A DNA stretch of 64,000 nucleotides from DAHUYF01 sp035553515. GTDB lineage: Bacteria; Pseudomonadota; Alphaproteobacteria; ATCC43930; CGMCC-115725. The stretch is taken from positions 1-64,000 of the forward strand of contig DATNDG010000083.1 in assembly GCA_035553515.1 (NCBI GenBank), given 5' to 3'. The notes beneath the pieces were generated by a model. The model saw nothing but the letters and a program-made list of their open reading frames with translations. It was not told the DNA's origin and ran no database searches. The translations under genes were made by a program, and so were the position numbers. Positions within the stretch are counted from its first letter, which is position 1. The number at the start of each line of letters is the position of its first letter. Below, in pieces: positions 8,591 through 17,057 of the stretch.

Positions 8591-8687
8591 CTTCGTCCCC
8601 TAGCATCGTCTAGCGCATGCTAAGCGGGAAATGTTAAAGCTTGCCTACACCAGCGCAACTTTCGCGCGCGCGACCGGCCGGCGGAGT

Positions 8688-10028
8688 TTAGGCCAGCCCG
8701 GCGGTGCGCTCGCGGCTCACGCCCTCGAGATGGGCGCCGTCGAGGCAGGCGCCAAGGAAATTGGCGTCGTCGAGCCGGGCGTTCTGCAGCTTGGCGCCGG
8801 CGAGGTTGGCGTTCGAGAAATCGGCGCCCGCGAGGTTGGCGCCGGAGAGATCAGTCTGGGCGAGCACGGCGCGGCCGAATTTGGCGCGCTCGAAATTGGA
8901 CGGCAGATCGCGATGCTGGTCGCCGACCTCGCGGAGCGGCCCGAGCTGTGCGCCGCTGAGATTGGCCTCGTTGAAATGCGCACGCTGGAAGACTGCGCCG
9001 CGCAGATCGGCGCCGCGCAGATCGGCGTTGCGCAGATCGGCGCCGGTGAAATCGCCCATGACGAATTGCGCGCGGGCAAGCGATGCGTGCTGCAGCCGCG
9101 CTCCCTTGAGGACCGCCAGCACCAGCCGGACCTCGTCGAGGCGGCGGTGCGTCAGGTCGATCTGCGCCAGCACCGCGCGCTCGCCTTGGCGCCCCTGCGA
9201 ATCGAGCCAAATGGCGTGGCGCTCCAAGAGATCGCGCATCTCGCTTTCGGATTTGGCGACGTATTCGGTGCGCAGCGCATGGCGCAGATCCGGCAGCCTT
9301 TGCGCGTCTGCGTCGAGGATCGCATCGCGCAGATCGGCGCCGTTCAGATCGGCGCCGGCGAGCGCGGCGCCGGTGAGCACCGCCGCCTGGAAGACGGCGC
9401 CGGCGAGTTTGGCGCCGGCGAGATTGACGCCCTCGAGGCTGGCGCCGGTGAAATTGGCGTTGCGCAGGTCGCCGCCGCGCAGATCGGCGCCGCGCAGCAC
9501 CGCGTCGGTGAAATCGGCGCGCACCGTGACCGCGCCGGCGAGCTTCGCGCCGCTGAGATCGGCGCCGCGCGCCTCGACCGAGGTGAGATCGACATGGCTG
9601 CCGCGCAGCTGGTCCAGCAGCACCTTGTCGCGCTCGTCGTAGCGGCCGAGCGCGGCCTCGCGCAGATCGGCCTTGGCGAGGATCGCCTTGTTGAGCCGCG
9701 CACCCCGGCAGCAGGCGCCGCGCAGATCGGCGCGCGACAGATCGGCGCCGTCGAGATTGGCCAGGCGCAGATCGGCGGCGAAGAGCACCGCATCGCGCAG
9801 CACGGCGCCCATCAGCAGCCCGCGCGTGAGCCGCGCCCCGGTAAGCTCGGCATCGCTGAGATCGCGGCAGATGAGATCGGCATCGGCGAGGTCGAGCGAG
9901 CCGAACTGCGCGCGACGGCCGCCGGACTTGCGCCCGATGAAGCGCTCGTGCGATAGGAGCGCCGCTTCGAGCTCGCTCGGGCTGAGGCGCTTCCAGCCCG
10001 CGGCGCCGGGTTGTCCGCGTCCCTCCAT
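8688..10028 (-). CDS. Pentapeptide-repeat protein
   Basis: A 446-residue protein built almost wholly of A(D/N)LxG pentapeptides, which fold into a right-handed beta helix. Three repeat blocks (about 45-125, 150-225 and 300-440) are separated by charged linkers, the longest around residues 235-290. There is no signal peptide. Some members mimic DNA and shield gyrase, but those are half this length; no function can be assigned here. The repetition is visible in the DNA as recurring GGCGCC-type words and makes the opposite strand look open too. Confidence 0.85.
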   Translation of the reverse strand: MEGRGQPGAAGWKRLSPSELEAALLSHERFIGRKSGGRRAQFGSLDLADADLICRDLSDAELTGARLTRGLLMGAVLRDAVLFAADLRLANLDGADLSRADLRGACCRGARLNKAILAKADLREAALGRYDERDKVLLDQLRGSHVDLTSVEARGADLSGAKLAGAVTVRADFTDAVLRGADLRGGDLRNANFTGASLEGVNLAGAKLAGAVFQAAVLTGAALAGADLNGADLRDAILDADAQRLPDLRHALRTEYVAKSESEMRDLLERHAIWLDSQGRQGERAVLAQIDLTHRRLDEVRLVLAVLKGARLQHASLARAQFVMGDFTGADLRNADLRGADLRGAVFQRAHFNEANLSGAQLGPLREVGDQHRDLPSNFERAKFGRAVLAQTDLSGANLAGADFSNANLAGAKLQNARLDDANFLGACLDGAHLEGVSRERTAGLA

Positions 10029-10105
10029 CCCGGCGACCGTAACCGAGGATGGTTTAAGATTTCTCTACTCTCGGCGAAATAGAACCGGCTTGGCCGGAAA
10101 CCCGT

Positions 10106-11422
10106 CTAAGTAGCGAGCGCCTCGGCGTCCACAACCTCTTCGTGCCGCGCCGCGACCCTGCCGACGACCGTCGTGGCGGCGCAGTTTCCATAGACGATGC
10201 AGAGCGTGCGCGTGGCATCGAGCAGCGGGTCGATGGCAATGAAGAGCGCCAGCGGCGCTTCGATCGGCAGGCCGAGCGCGCCGAAAGGCAGCGCCATCAG
10301 GGTGAGCCCCAGCACGCCCGTAGTGCCGATCGAGGCGATGCCGGCGAGCGCTGAGGTGAGCACGATCATCACCAGGTTATGCGCATCGAGCGCAACCCCG
10401 TAGAGCTGCGCCGCGAACACCGTCGCGAAGGAGTAATAGAGCAGCGGGCCGTAGCGGCAGAGCGTGACGGCGAGCGGCGCCACCAGCTCGACGCTCTTGC
10501 GCTCGAAATGGAGTTTCTGATGCAGCGCATCGACCGAAGCGGGGACGCAGTTGAGGCTGCTGCGCGTCGCGACGGCGAGCAGCAGCGGCTCCTTGAGCGC
10601 CATGATCGAGGCGATGTAGGGCTGTCGGCTCCGCCAGCAGACGACGAGGCTGCAGCCGACGAGCCAGGCGGCGGCCAGAGCGATGAAGCCGACGAGAAAC
10701 ACGGCCATGGCCTCGAACGGACCGGGCCCGGTGCTGTGCGCCGCATGATCGGCGATCATCGCGCACAGCGCGAAGGGCAGCAGATAGTTGACCCAGTTGA
10801 TGATCTTCTGGAACGCGCCATACACCGCTTCGAGCGCGCGCGTCATGATGATGCTGTTGCGCTGCGGCACCAGAGCGAGCGCGACGCCGAAGATCAGCGC
10901 GAAGATCAGCACCTGGATCACCGCGCCGTCGCTCAACGCGCGGAAGATGTTCGACGGCACGGTATCGGCGATGCTGCGCAGCAGCGGCGGCGATTCCACC
11001 ACGACCTTCGGCGCGCTCAGCGACACATCGAGCTCGCCCGACTGTGCCGCCTGCTTCACCAGGCTGCCGAGCGCCGCGAGCGCGGAGGGCGGCAAATTGC
11101 GCCCCGGCCCGAGCGCGACGCCCGCCGCGGTGCCTGCGGCGCTTGCCAGCAGCACGCCGCCGGCAAAGACGATGACGATCCGGCGCAGCTGGCCGCCGGC
11201 ATGTTGCGAGCGCAGCAGCCTGCCGAGGCTCACCGTGACCACGGCGAGCAGGTAGGGCAGAATGCACATCCTGAGGAGATCGAGATAGAGATCGCCGAGC
11301 GGCGCGATGGCGCGCGCGGCGCCCTTGTGATAGACGCCGAGATAGAGGCCGAGCACGAGGAAGCCGCCGGCGACCATCCAGCTCGAATAAAGGTGCTGCC
11401 GAAGCCGAATTCGAAGGCGCAT
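10106..11422 (-). CDS. Dicarboxylate/amino-acid:cation symporter (SDF family)
   Basis: A 438-residue inner-membrane transporter with about eight to nine hydrophobic segments. It matches the glutamate/aspartate/dicarboxylate symporter family: a polar serine-rich loop (VATRSSLNCVPASVDAL, replacing the usual serine-rich hairpin), then the SIGTTGVLGLTLMALP region and the late helix with IAIDPLLDATRT. The substrate is probably an organic or amino acid. It begins 2 bases after the stop of an exported binding protein (TGA-GC-ATG), an unusual pairing since this family normally works alone. Confidence 0.85.
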   Translation of the reverse strand: MRLRIRLRQHLYSSWMVAGGFLVLGLYLGVYHKGAARAIAPLGDLYLDLLRMCILPYLLAVVTVSLGRLLRSQHAGGQLRRIVIVFAGGVLLASAAGTAAGVALGPGRNLPPSALAALGSLVKQAAQSGELDVSLSAPKVVVESPPLLRSIADTVPSNIFRALSDGAVIQVLIFALIFGVALALVPQRNSIIMTRALEAVYGAFQKIINWVNYLLPFALCAMIADHAAHSTGPGPFEAMAVFLVGFIALAAAWLVGCSLVVCWRSRQPYIASIMALKEPLLLAVATRSSLNCVPASVDALHQKLHFERKSVELVAPLAVTLCRYGPLLYYSFATVFAAQLYGVALDAHNLVMIVLTSALAGIASIGTTGVLGLTLMALPFGALGLPIEAPLALFIAIDPLLDATRTLCIVYGNCAATTVVGRVAARHEEVVDAEALAT

Positions 11423-11424
11423 GC

Positions 11425-12291
11425 TCAGTCGTCCGCCCGCTTGGGCCCGCCAGACTTGTCGTAGCGCGCCAGCAGCGCGTCGATGCCGAGCGGCTTGGCC
11501 GTGCTCTGCAGATAGAAATCGATCCAGCCGAGGAGCTGCGTGCTGTCCCACGGCACGGCGATGCCGATGGGATCGCGCGTGTCGGTGAGGATGGCGGGCC
11601 GCAGCTCGAGCGGCGCCTCGGGACGCGCGGCGAGCACGTGCTTCACCTCGAGCTCGTCGCGATAGGCGGCGACCACCTCGCCGCGCAGCACGGCATCGAC
11701 CGCGCCCTTCTCCCAGTGGACGTATTCGCGGATCGTGGCGTTGGGGAAGAAGCGCTTCGCATATTCGACATAGGCGGTGCCGCTGACGACCGCGATCGTG
11801 GCGTTGAGCTCCTTGACCACCTCGACGGCGTCGCGCCCCTTGGCGAGCCTGGCGAAGCGCAGCCGATTGAGCAGCAGCGCGTGGCGCAGCACCAGGTAAG
11901 GCTGCGAGAAGCGCACCCGGAGCGCGCGGTCGAGCGTCTCGCTCACCTTGGAGAGGGCGAGGTCGGCCTCGCGGCGGATGACGACCTCGACGATCTCGTT
12001 GAAATTGCGCGCCCGCTGGTCGAACTCGATGCCGACCCCGAGCGCCTCGGCCATCGCCTGGGCGAACTCGATGTCCGTTCCCTGCGGCTTGCCATCGGGG
12101 CCGGGGGTGACGAAAGGCGGGGTCGGGAACCCCGCCACCGCGACCACCAGCCGGCCGCGGTCGAGAATGCGCTTCACGTCCGGGGCGAGCGTCGCCGCCG
12201 GCTCGGGCGCTGCGGTCTCGGCGCGGGCAAGGCGCGGCAAGCCGCCAAGAGCGGCTAGGCTGAGGCCGAACAGGGAGCGGCGACCCAACAT
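11425..12291 (-). CDS. Periplasmic solute-binding protein, SBP_bac_3 type
   Basis: A 288-residue exported binding protein. It opens with a signal peptide (LFGLSLAALGGLPRLARA, cleavage near residue 24), then a family-3 amino-acid-binding fold: ILDRGRLVVAVAGFPTPPF, GTDIEFAQAMAEALG, and READLALSKVSETLDRA. Such proteins usually feed ABC permeases or activate sensors, yet the co-transcribed partner is an SDF symporter and no ABC gene is near. I set the start at ATG 12291 because the signal peptide begins there. Confidence 0.85.
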   Translation of the reverse strand: MLGRRSLFGLSLAALGGLPRLARAETAAPEPAATLAPDVKRILDRGRLVVAVAGFPTPPFVTPGPDGKPQGTDIEFAQAMAEALGVGIEFDQRARNFNEIVEVVIRREADLALSKVSETLDRALRVRFSQPYLVLRHALLLNRLRFARLAKGRDAVEVVKELNATIAVVSGTAYVEYAKRFFPNATIREYVHWEKGAVDAVLRGEVVAAYRDELEVKHVLAARPEAPLELRPAILTDTRDPIGIAVPWDSTQLLGWIDFYLQSTAKPLGIDALLARYDKSGGPKRADD

Positions 12292-12372
12292 GGCAGATGT
12301 GTAGAGCGGTTCGCTTGCAACTGTCCATGGCTTCCGTCGCCGCGGCAAGCGATGGGAGCCAACTTCCCCGGC

Positions 12373-13149
12373 CTAAAAGGCGAGGCGGCCACCGACGAAG
12401 GCAAGCGTGGCGGCGAGCATCAGGCGGAGCGCGGTCTCCGGTACCCGGCTGGCGAGGCGGCTGCCCAGCACGATGCCGGGCAGCGAGCCGAGGAGCAGCG
12501 TGCCGAGCAGCGGCCAATCGATCGAGCCCATCATCCAATGGCCGATCCCGGCGGCGAGCGTCAACGGCACGGCATGCGCGATGTCGGAGCCGACGATGCG
12601 TGCGACGGGAAGCCGTGGATAGAGCAAAATCAACGCGGTGGCGCCGATCGCGCCGGCGCCGACCGAGGAGATCGAGACGAGGATGCCCAGCACGACGCCC
12701 ATGGCGACGGTGAGCGCCCGGACGCGGCGCTCCTCGAGCTCGCCTGCGCGGCGGAAGAGCGACAAGAGGTGCCGGCGAAAGATCAGCGCCGCGGCCGTCG
12801 CGAGGAGAGCCGCGCTCAGCACGGCGCTGATGATCTGGCCTGCCGCGCCGCTGGTCGGTGCGATGCGCGACATGACGAGGAGGGTGAGGGCCGTCGCCGG
12901 GACGCTGCCGACGGCAAGCCGCCCGACGATCCGCCAGTCGATCGTGTGGCCGAGCCCATGCACCAGCGTGCCAGCGCTTTTCGTCACCGCTGCGTAAAGC
13001 AGATCGGTGCCGACCGCCGTCACCGGATGCACGCCGAAGAGCAGGATGAGAAGCGGCGTCATCAGCGAGCCGCCGCCCACGCCGGTCATGCCGACCAGCA
13101 TGCCGACGACGAAGCCCGACAACGCATGCAGCAGGCCGATTTCAGCCAT
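12373..13149 (-). CDS. TauE/SafE-type permease, co-transcribed with cysH
   Basis: A 258-residue membrane protein with about eight hydrophobic segments. The opening GFVVGMLVGMTGVGGGSLMTP and the second-half repeat VSISSVGAGAIGATALIL are the duplicated core of the TauE/SafE (sulfite exporter) family. It starts 36 bases after cysH on the same strand and so shares the SAM-II-controlled transcript. That context favours a sulfur anion (sulfate, sulfite or an organosulfonate) as substrate; direction of transport cannot be told. Confidence 0.85.
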   Translation of the reverse strand: MAEIGLLHALSGFVVGMLVGMTGVGGGSLMTPLLILLFGVHPVTAVGTDLLYAAVTKSAGTLVHGLGHTIDWRIVGRLAVGSVPATALTLLVMSRIAPTSGAAGQIISAVLSAALLATAAALIFRRHLLSLFRRAGELEERRVRALTVAMGVVLGILVSISSVGAGAIGATALILLYPRLPVARIVGSDIAHAVPLTLAAGIGHWMMGSIDWPLLGTLLLGSLPGIVLGSRLASRVPETALRLMLAATLAFVGGRLAF

Positions 13150-13185
13150 CGATCATCGCCTTGTCTGCCGGCAATGTTGCGCGGT

Positions 13186-13908
13186 TCAGGATGCGGCCTC
13201 CGCGACTCCAGTGAGATGGATCCCGCATTCGGTCTTTTCCAGGCCGCGCCACCGCCCGGCGCGGCGATCCTCGCTTGACGCGACCGGCTCGGTGCAGGGC
13301 TCGCAGCCGATCGAGGCGAAGCCCTCCGCCTCGAGCGGATGCGGCGGCAAGTCGCGCTCGGCGAATTCGCGCTCGATGCGCGCACGATCATAGCTCCACA
13401 GCGGATTGACGCGAATCGAATCGGCCGCCCATTCGATCGCCGCAAGGTCGCGCCGCGCGCCGCCCTGGTAGCGCTTGCGGCCGGAGATCACGGCATCGAA
13501 CGCGCCGAGCGCCTGCGCGAGCGGCTCGACCTTGCGCAGCCGGCAGCATGCATCGGGGTCGCGCCGCCAAAGCGTGCCGTCGCCGTCGCGGCGCGCAAGT
13601 TCCGCGGGATCCGGGGCGATGCTGCGGAGATCGGTGAGCTTGAGGCGCGCCGCGAGCGTGTCGCGATAGCGCAAGGTCTCGCCGAAGAGCTTGCCAGTGT
13701 CGAGGAAGAGCACCGGCACGCTGCGGTCGATTCTCGCGACCATGTCGAGCAGCAGCGCCGATTCGCTGCCGAAAGAAGAAAGCAGCGCGATGCGCCCGCG
13801 GAACTCGCGCTCGATCAGCGGCGCGAGCAGCGACTCGCCGGCAAGCGCGCCATAGCGCCAGGCCAGCACCCCCGCCCGCTTTTCCTGCTCCTCGTTCCTC
13901 CGGTCCAT
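13186..13908 (-). CDS. cysH: Adenylyl-sulfate (APS) reductase
   Basis: A 240-residue cytoplasmic thioredoxin-dependent enzyme that reduces activated sulfate to sulfite in cysteine synthesis. It carries the four iron-sulfur cysteines of the APS-reducing branch (Cys121-Cys122 and Cys202/Cys205) and the catalytic Cys228 in ECGIHL; the PAPS-specific branch lacks the cluster cysteines. SSFGSESALLLDM near residue 45 is the nucleotide loop. I chose the ATG at 13908 with GGGAGC upstream; a GTG at 13932 is in frame but abuts the leader terminator. Transcription is probably governed by the SAM-II riboswitch just upstream. Confidence 0.9.
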   Translation of the reverse strand: MDRRNEEQEKRAGVLAWRYGALAGESLLAPLIEREFRGRIALLSSFGSESALLLDMVARIDRSVPVLFLDTGKLFGETLRYRDTLAARLKLTDLRSIAPDPAELARRDGDGTLWRRDPDACCRLRKVEPLAQALGAFDAVISGRKRYQGGARRDLAAIEWAADSIRVNPLWSYDRARIEREFAERDLPPHPLEAEGFASIGCEPCTEPVASSEDRRAGRWRGLEKTECGIHLTGVAEAAS

Positions 13909-13932
13909 GCTGCGCTCCCGCCCTTCGGGCAC

Positions 13933-13966
13933 AAAAAATCCGCCTCAGCGTCGACGGCCAAGGCGG
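13933..13966 (-). terminator. Rho-independent terminator in the cysH leader
   Basis: Read leftward, CCGCCT (13966-13961) and AGGCGG (13945-13940) form a 6-bp GC stem around a 15-base loop that itself contains CGTCGACG, followed by T and then six U residues (13938-13933). It lies between the riboswitch and the cysH ATG, 25 bases upstream of the start, where an expression platform would be. Confidence 0.7.
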
Positions 13967-13979
13967 GGCGGAATCCGGA

Positions 13980-14034
13980 CCTCGCTTTAGCCGCATTTCT
14001 AAAGCGCCCGCAAGCTGAAGCTCAAATCGGCGCT
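13980..14034 (-). promoter_or_regulatory. SAM-II (SAM-alpha / metA element) riboswitch
   Basis: Read leftward from 14034, the leader begins AGCGCC-GATTTG, continues with GCTTGCGGGCGCT and ends GCGGCTAAAGCGAGG. These are the conserved pieces of the SAM-II aptamer: a P1 stem (AGCGCC with GGCGCT), a loop opening with GAUUU, CUUGC before the 3' arm, and the 3' GCUAAA pseudoknot strand. The promoter places the transcript start at the first aptamer base. An alternative perfect hairpin, CGCTTTAG / CTAAAGCG with an 8-base loop, would break P1 and may be the competing fold. SAM-II controls methionine and sulfur genes in alphaproteobacteria. Confidence 0.8.
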
Positions 14035-14041
14035 GGCCCCT

Positions 14042-14070
14042 CTTTTAATCAACAACAGGGGGGCTGTCAA
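14042..14070 (-). promoter_or_regulatory. Sigma-70 promoter of cysH
   Basis: A consensus -35 TTGACA (14070-14065) is followed after exactly 17 bases by TAAAAG (14047-14042). The predicted start at about 14035 coincides with the first base of the SAM-II aptamer. The surrounding stretch is strikingly AT-rich for this chromosome. Confidence 0.65.
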
Positions 14071-14115
14071 TCACACAGTAATAACATAAATAATCTGCTA
14101 TTTATTGGTTGCGCC

Positions 14116-16083
14116 TCAGCCCTGGGCCGCGGGGCGCGGCAGGTTGGCCGGATAGAGGACGCGGCTCGGCGGCAGCCAGATGGTGGCGGTCGTGCCCTGA
14201 CCCGGCGCGCTTTCCAGCTCGAGCTTGCCGCCATGCAGCTCGGCCATCGAGCGGGCGAGCGGCAGGCCGAGGCCGGTGCCCTGGTACTTGCGGGCGAGCC
14301 GGCTGTCGATCTGGCCGAAGGGCCGCATCGCCTTCTCGAGATCGGCCTGGGCGATACCGATGCCGGTGTCCTCGACCACCAGGCGGAGCCCGTCCTGCCG
14401 GTCCTGGTGCGCGCGGATGGTCACGCGGCCGCCCGAGGGCGTGAACTTGACCGCATTCGACAGCAGGTTCAGCAGGATCTGCTTCAGCCGTCGGCTGTCG
14501 CCCTGGATCTGCGGCAAGCCCGCCGGCAGCTCCTGCACCAGGCGCAGCCCGGCGGAATCGGCGCGGTCGCGCATCAGCCGCGCGCAGGACTCGACGATCG
14601 CCACGACGTCCACCGCCTCTTCGATCAGCTCGACCTTGCCGAACTCGACCTTCGAGACGTCGAGCACGTCGTTGATCAGGTTCAGCAGGTGGAGGCCGCT
14701 GTCGCGAATATCGCGCGCGTAGTCGCCGTAGCGCGCATCGCCCAGCGGCCCGAAAATCTGGCCGAGCAGGATGTCGGAGAAGCCGATGATGGCGTTCAAC
14801 GGCGTGCGCAGCTCATGACTCATATTGGCGAGGAATTCGGTCTTGCTGCGGCTCGCCAGCTCGGCCTCGTCCTTGGCGCGGCGCAGATCGGCCTCGACCC
14901 GCTTGCGCTCGGTGATGTCGGCAAAGGTGAACAGCATGCTGCCATCCGGCATCGGATTGCGCCGCATCTCGATCATGCGGCCGTTCGGCGGATGGAATTC
15001 AGCGATGCCAGCAACGCCGTCGCGCAACATGCGCATGCGGTCTTGCGTCAGCGCATCGATATCGCCGGAGCCGAGCTCGCCGCGCTCGGCGGCGAGCCGC
15101 AGGATCGGCTCGATCGGCAGCCCGGTGCCGAGCAGTGCCGGCGGGATCTGTATGAGCTCGACCCAGCGGTCGTTCCACATCCTGAGGCGCAAACGGCTGT
15201 CGACCAGCAGCAGCCCCTGCTCCATGTGCTCGAGCGTGGTGCGCAGCAGCGTGGTCGTTTCGGCGAGCTCTTGCTCGCGGCGTTTCACGGCGGTGATCTC
15301 GGTCTGCACCACCACCGTGCCGCCATCGCGGGTGTGTTGCTCGCTGATCTGGTACCAGCGCTCGCCGATCTGCCGCTCTTCGACGGCGAAGCGCGGCGCG
15401 CTGTGGCGCAGCAGCCGGTCCGCTATCCACTCCTCCTCGCGCCCCTTCGCCTTGGCCGGCAGCTCGGCATAGGCGCTGGCGCGGACGATCTCGGCGAAGG
15501 ACGCACCGGGGATGAGCACATGGGCGATCTTCTGGTGCAGCTCGCGATAGCGCGTGTTGCACAGCACCAGCCGATCGTCGCGATCGAGCAGCATGAAGCA
15601 TTCGGGAATCGCCTCGATCGCATCGATGAGGCGCGATTGGGCGATCGCCGCCCGCTCCTCGGCGAGCGTCTCCTTGGTCAGGTCGCGACCGGTGCCGCGA
15701 TAGCCTTGGAAACGGCCGAGCGCGTCGAAGACCGGGACGCCGCTTACGGCAAGATGGCGCAGGCCGCCATGCACGCCGCGGCGGATGAAGCGGAACTCGC
15801 GGAAGGGCTTGCGCCGCTCCAGCAGCTGCTGCAGGGGTCGCCAGTCGACTTCCTCGAACCCCGGCACCCGCACCTCGTCGATGCGCTTGCCGAGGAAGTC
15901 ATCGGCAAAGGCGGCGCTCTGCCCGTCGATGCCCGCCGACATATAGGTGAAGCGCAGCTGCGCGTCCTTCTCCCAGAACCAGTCGGAGCCGATCTCGGCG
16001 AAGGCGCGCAGGCGCTCGCCTTCATCCGGCGCGGGAGCGTCGGCACAGGGGACCGGAGCGGTGGACCGATCGGGCTTTGCCAT
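14116..16083 (-). CDS. Multi-PAS sensor histidine kinase
   Basis: A 655-residue soluble kinase. Three PAS modules (about residues 25-140, 150-275 and 285-395) precede a HisKA helix with His423 in NMSHELRTPLNAIIGFSDIL and a HATPase domain (about 525-645) with NLLSNAVKF, DTGIGI and GTGLGL boxes. No membrane segment or receiver domain is seen. No response regulator adjoins it, so its partner is elsewhere. It lies between cysH and the hisE-HIT pair but seems unrelated to either. The start ATG has GGAGAGAAG upstream. Confidence 0.9.
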   Translation of the reverse strand: MAKPDRSTAPVPCADAPAPDEGERLRAFAEIGSDWFWEKDAQLRFTYMSAGIDGQSAAFADDFLGKRIDEVRVPGFEEVDWRPLQQLLERRKPFREFRFIRRGVHGGLRHLAVSGVPVFDALGRFQGYRGTGRDLTKETLAEERAAIAQSRLIDAIEAIPECFMLLDRDDRLVLCNTRYRELHQKIAHVLIPGASFAEIVRASAYAELPAKAKGREEEWIADRLLRHSAPRFAVEERQIGERWYQISEQHTRDGGTVVVQTEITAVKRREQELAETTTLLRTTLEHMEQGLLLVDSRLRLRMWNDRWVELIQIPPALLGTGLPIEPILRLAAERGELGSGDIDALTQDRMRMLRDGVAGIAEFHPPNGRMIEMRRNPMPDGSMLFTFADITERKRVEADLRRAKDEAELASRSKTEFLANMSHELRTPLNAIIGFSDILLGQIFGPLGDARYGDYARDIRDSGLHLLNLINDVLDVSKVEFGKVELIEEAVDVVAIVESCARLMRDRADSAGLRLVQELPAGLPQIQGDSRRLKQILLNLLSNAVKFTPSGGRVTIRAHQDRQDGLRLVVEDTGIGIAQADLEKAMRPFGQIDSRLARKYQGTGLGLPLARSMAELHGGKLELESAPGQGTTATIWLPPSRVLYPANLPRPAAQG

Positions 16084-16206
16084 CGGGCGCGGCTTCTCTC
16101 CAGCGGCAAACGCCGTTCTTTCCGCCCCTCGGGCGAATTGAAACGGCGATGCTAGCGGCCGATCGTTAAGAGATCGTCAACCAAGCCGGGCGCCGGCCGA
16201 TCCTGT

Positions 16207-16569
16207 CTAAGCCTTTGAAATCATTCTGCCGAGCGGTCGGCCGCCAAAAATATGCAGGTGAAAATGCGGCACTTCCTGATGCGAATCGGGGCCGTGATTG
16301 GCGAGCACGCGATAGCCCGGCGCCGCGAGTCCCTGGGCGCGGGCGATCGCGCCGGCGGCGCGCAGAAAGGCGGCAAGCTCGGCCTCCGACGCCTTGGCCG
16401 AGAAATCGTCGAGCGACACATAGGCGCCCTTGGGGATGACCAGGATATGCACCGGCGCCTGCGGGTTGATGTCGTGGAAGGCGAGCACATGCTCGTCCTC
16501 ATAGACTTTCCGGCAAGGGATTTCACCGCGCAGGATCCGGGCGAAGACGTTGTCGGGATCGTAGGCCAT
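16207..16569 (-). CDS. HIT-family nucleotide hydrolase
   Basis: A 120-residue HINT-type histidine-triad protein with the motif HFHLHIFGG near the C-terminus (H-x-H-x-H) and the N-terminal FARILRGEIPC. Such enzymes cleave phosphoramidate bonds on adenosine nucleotides. It follows hisE by 7 bases, an arrangement common in alphaproteobacteria. I chose the ATG at 16569 because it gives the usual family length; an upstream start would overlap hisE. Confidence 0.9.
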   Translation of the reverse strand: MAYDPDNVFARILRGEIPCRKVYEDEHVLAFHDINPQAPVHILVIPKGAYVSLDDFSAKASEAELAAFLRAAGAIARAQGLAAPGYRVLANHGPDSHQEVPHFHLHIFGGRPLGRMISKA

Positions 16570-16576
16570 CGCCGCC

Positions 16577-16909
16577 TCAGCCTTTGCCGCGGGAGTTCTT
16601 CTCGTCGATGCCCGAGACGCCGGCACGGGCATCGAGCGCGCGCCAGACTTCGGCAGGCGCGATGCCCCGATCGGCCCAGAGCACCAGCAGATGATAGAGC
16701 AGGTCGGCGCTCTCGGCGACGAGCCGCGGGCCGTCGCCGCGCACCCCCTCTATCACCGCCTCCACCGCTTCCTCGCCGAGCTTCTTGGCGATCTTGGCCG
16801 AGCCCTCGGCAAACAGCTTCGCCGTGTAGGAGCCCGCCGGATCAGCGCCGCGGCGCGCGGAGATCACCGCATAGAGTCGGTCGAGCGTGCTGCCGTCGAT
16901 TTCTGCCAT
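16577..16909 (-). CDS. hisE: Phosphoribosyl-ATP pyrophosphatase
   Basis: A 110-residue MazG-fold enzyme for step two of histidine synthesis, hydrolysing PR-ATP to PR-AMP. Recognisable segments are SYTAKLFAEG, KIAKKLGEEAVEAVIEG and ESADLLYHLLVLW, which supply the acidic metal ligands. It normally follows hisF directly; here the nitric oxide reductase cassette on the opposite strand separates them by about 3.9 kb, so hisE and the HIT gene must now use their own promoter in the shared divergent gap 16910-17057. Confidence 0.92.
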   Translation of the reverse strand: MAEIDGSTLDRLYAVISARRGADPAGSYTAKLFAEGSAKIAKKLGEEAVEAVIEGVRGDGPRLVAESADLLYHLLVLWADRGIAPAEVWRALDARAGVSGIDEKNSRGKG

Positions 16910-16989
16910 GAGCGTCTCCGGGGCGGGCGGGGCTGCCTAGCAGATCGCCGCGAGGGTGTCACGGGAGCGGCTGCCCGCGAGAGACGTCG

Positions 16990-17036
16990 TTGACGCGGCG
17001 AGGGCGGCTCTATAAGATGTAAATAAAATACATCTT
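16990..17036 (+). promoter_or_regulatory. NOR promoter with NsrR-like operator
   Basis: A -35 TTGACG (16990-16995) and a -10 TAAGAT (17013-17018) are spaced by 17 bases. A 23-base palindrome at 17014-17036 overlaps the -10: left half AAGATGTAAAT, one central base, right half AAATACATCTT. The outer eight positions of the halves are perfectly symmetric. The 11-1-11 form and the AAGATG / CATCTT ends are those known for NsrR, whose gene closes this cassette. Binding of NsrR would block the polymerase. Confidence 0.75.
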
Positions 17037-17057
17037 TTGTCGTCGGGGGAGGCTGCC

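Noticed and set aside
9300..9800. Regular short repeats suggesting a CRISPR-like or satellite array
   Set aside because: The period follows the 15-base pentapeptide codons of the protein; there are no unique spacers of constant length.
8631..10113. Long rightward open frames opposite the pentapeptide-repeat gene
   Set aside because: They mirror the repeat codons; the leftward frame has the A(D/N)LxG pattern and a proper start.
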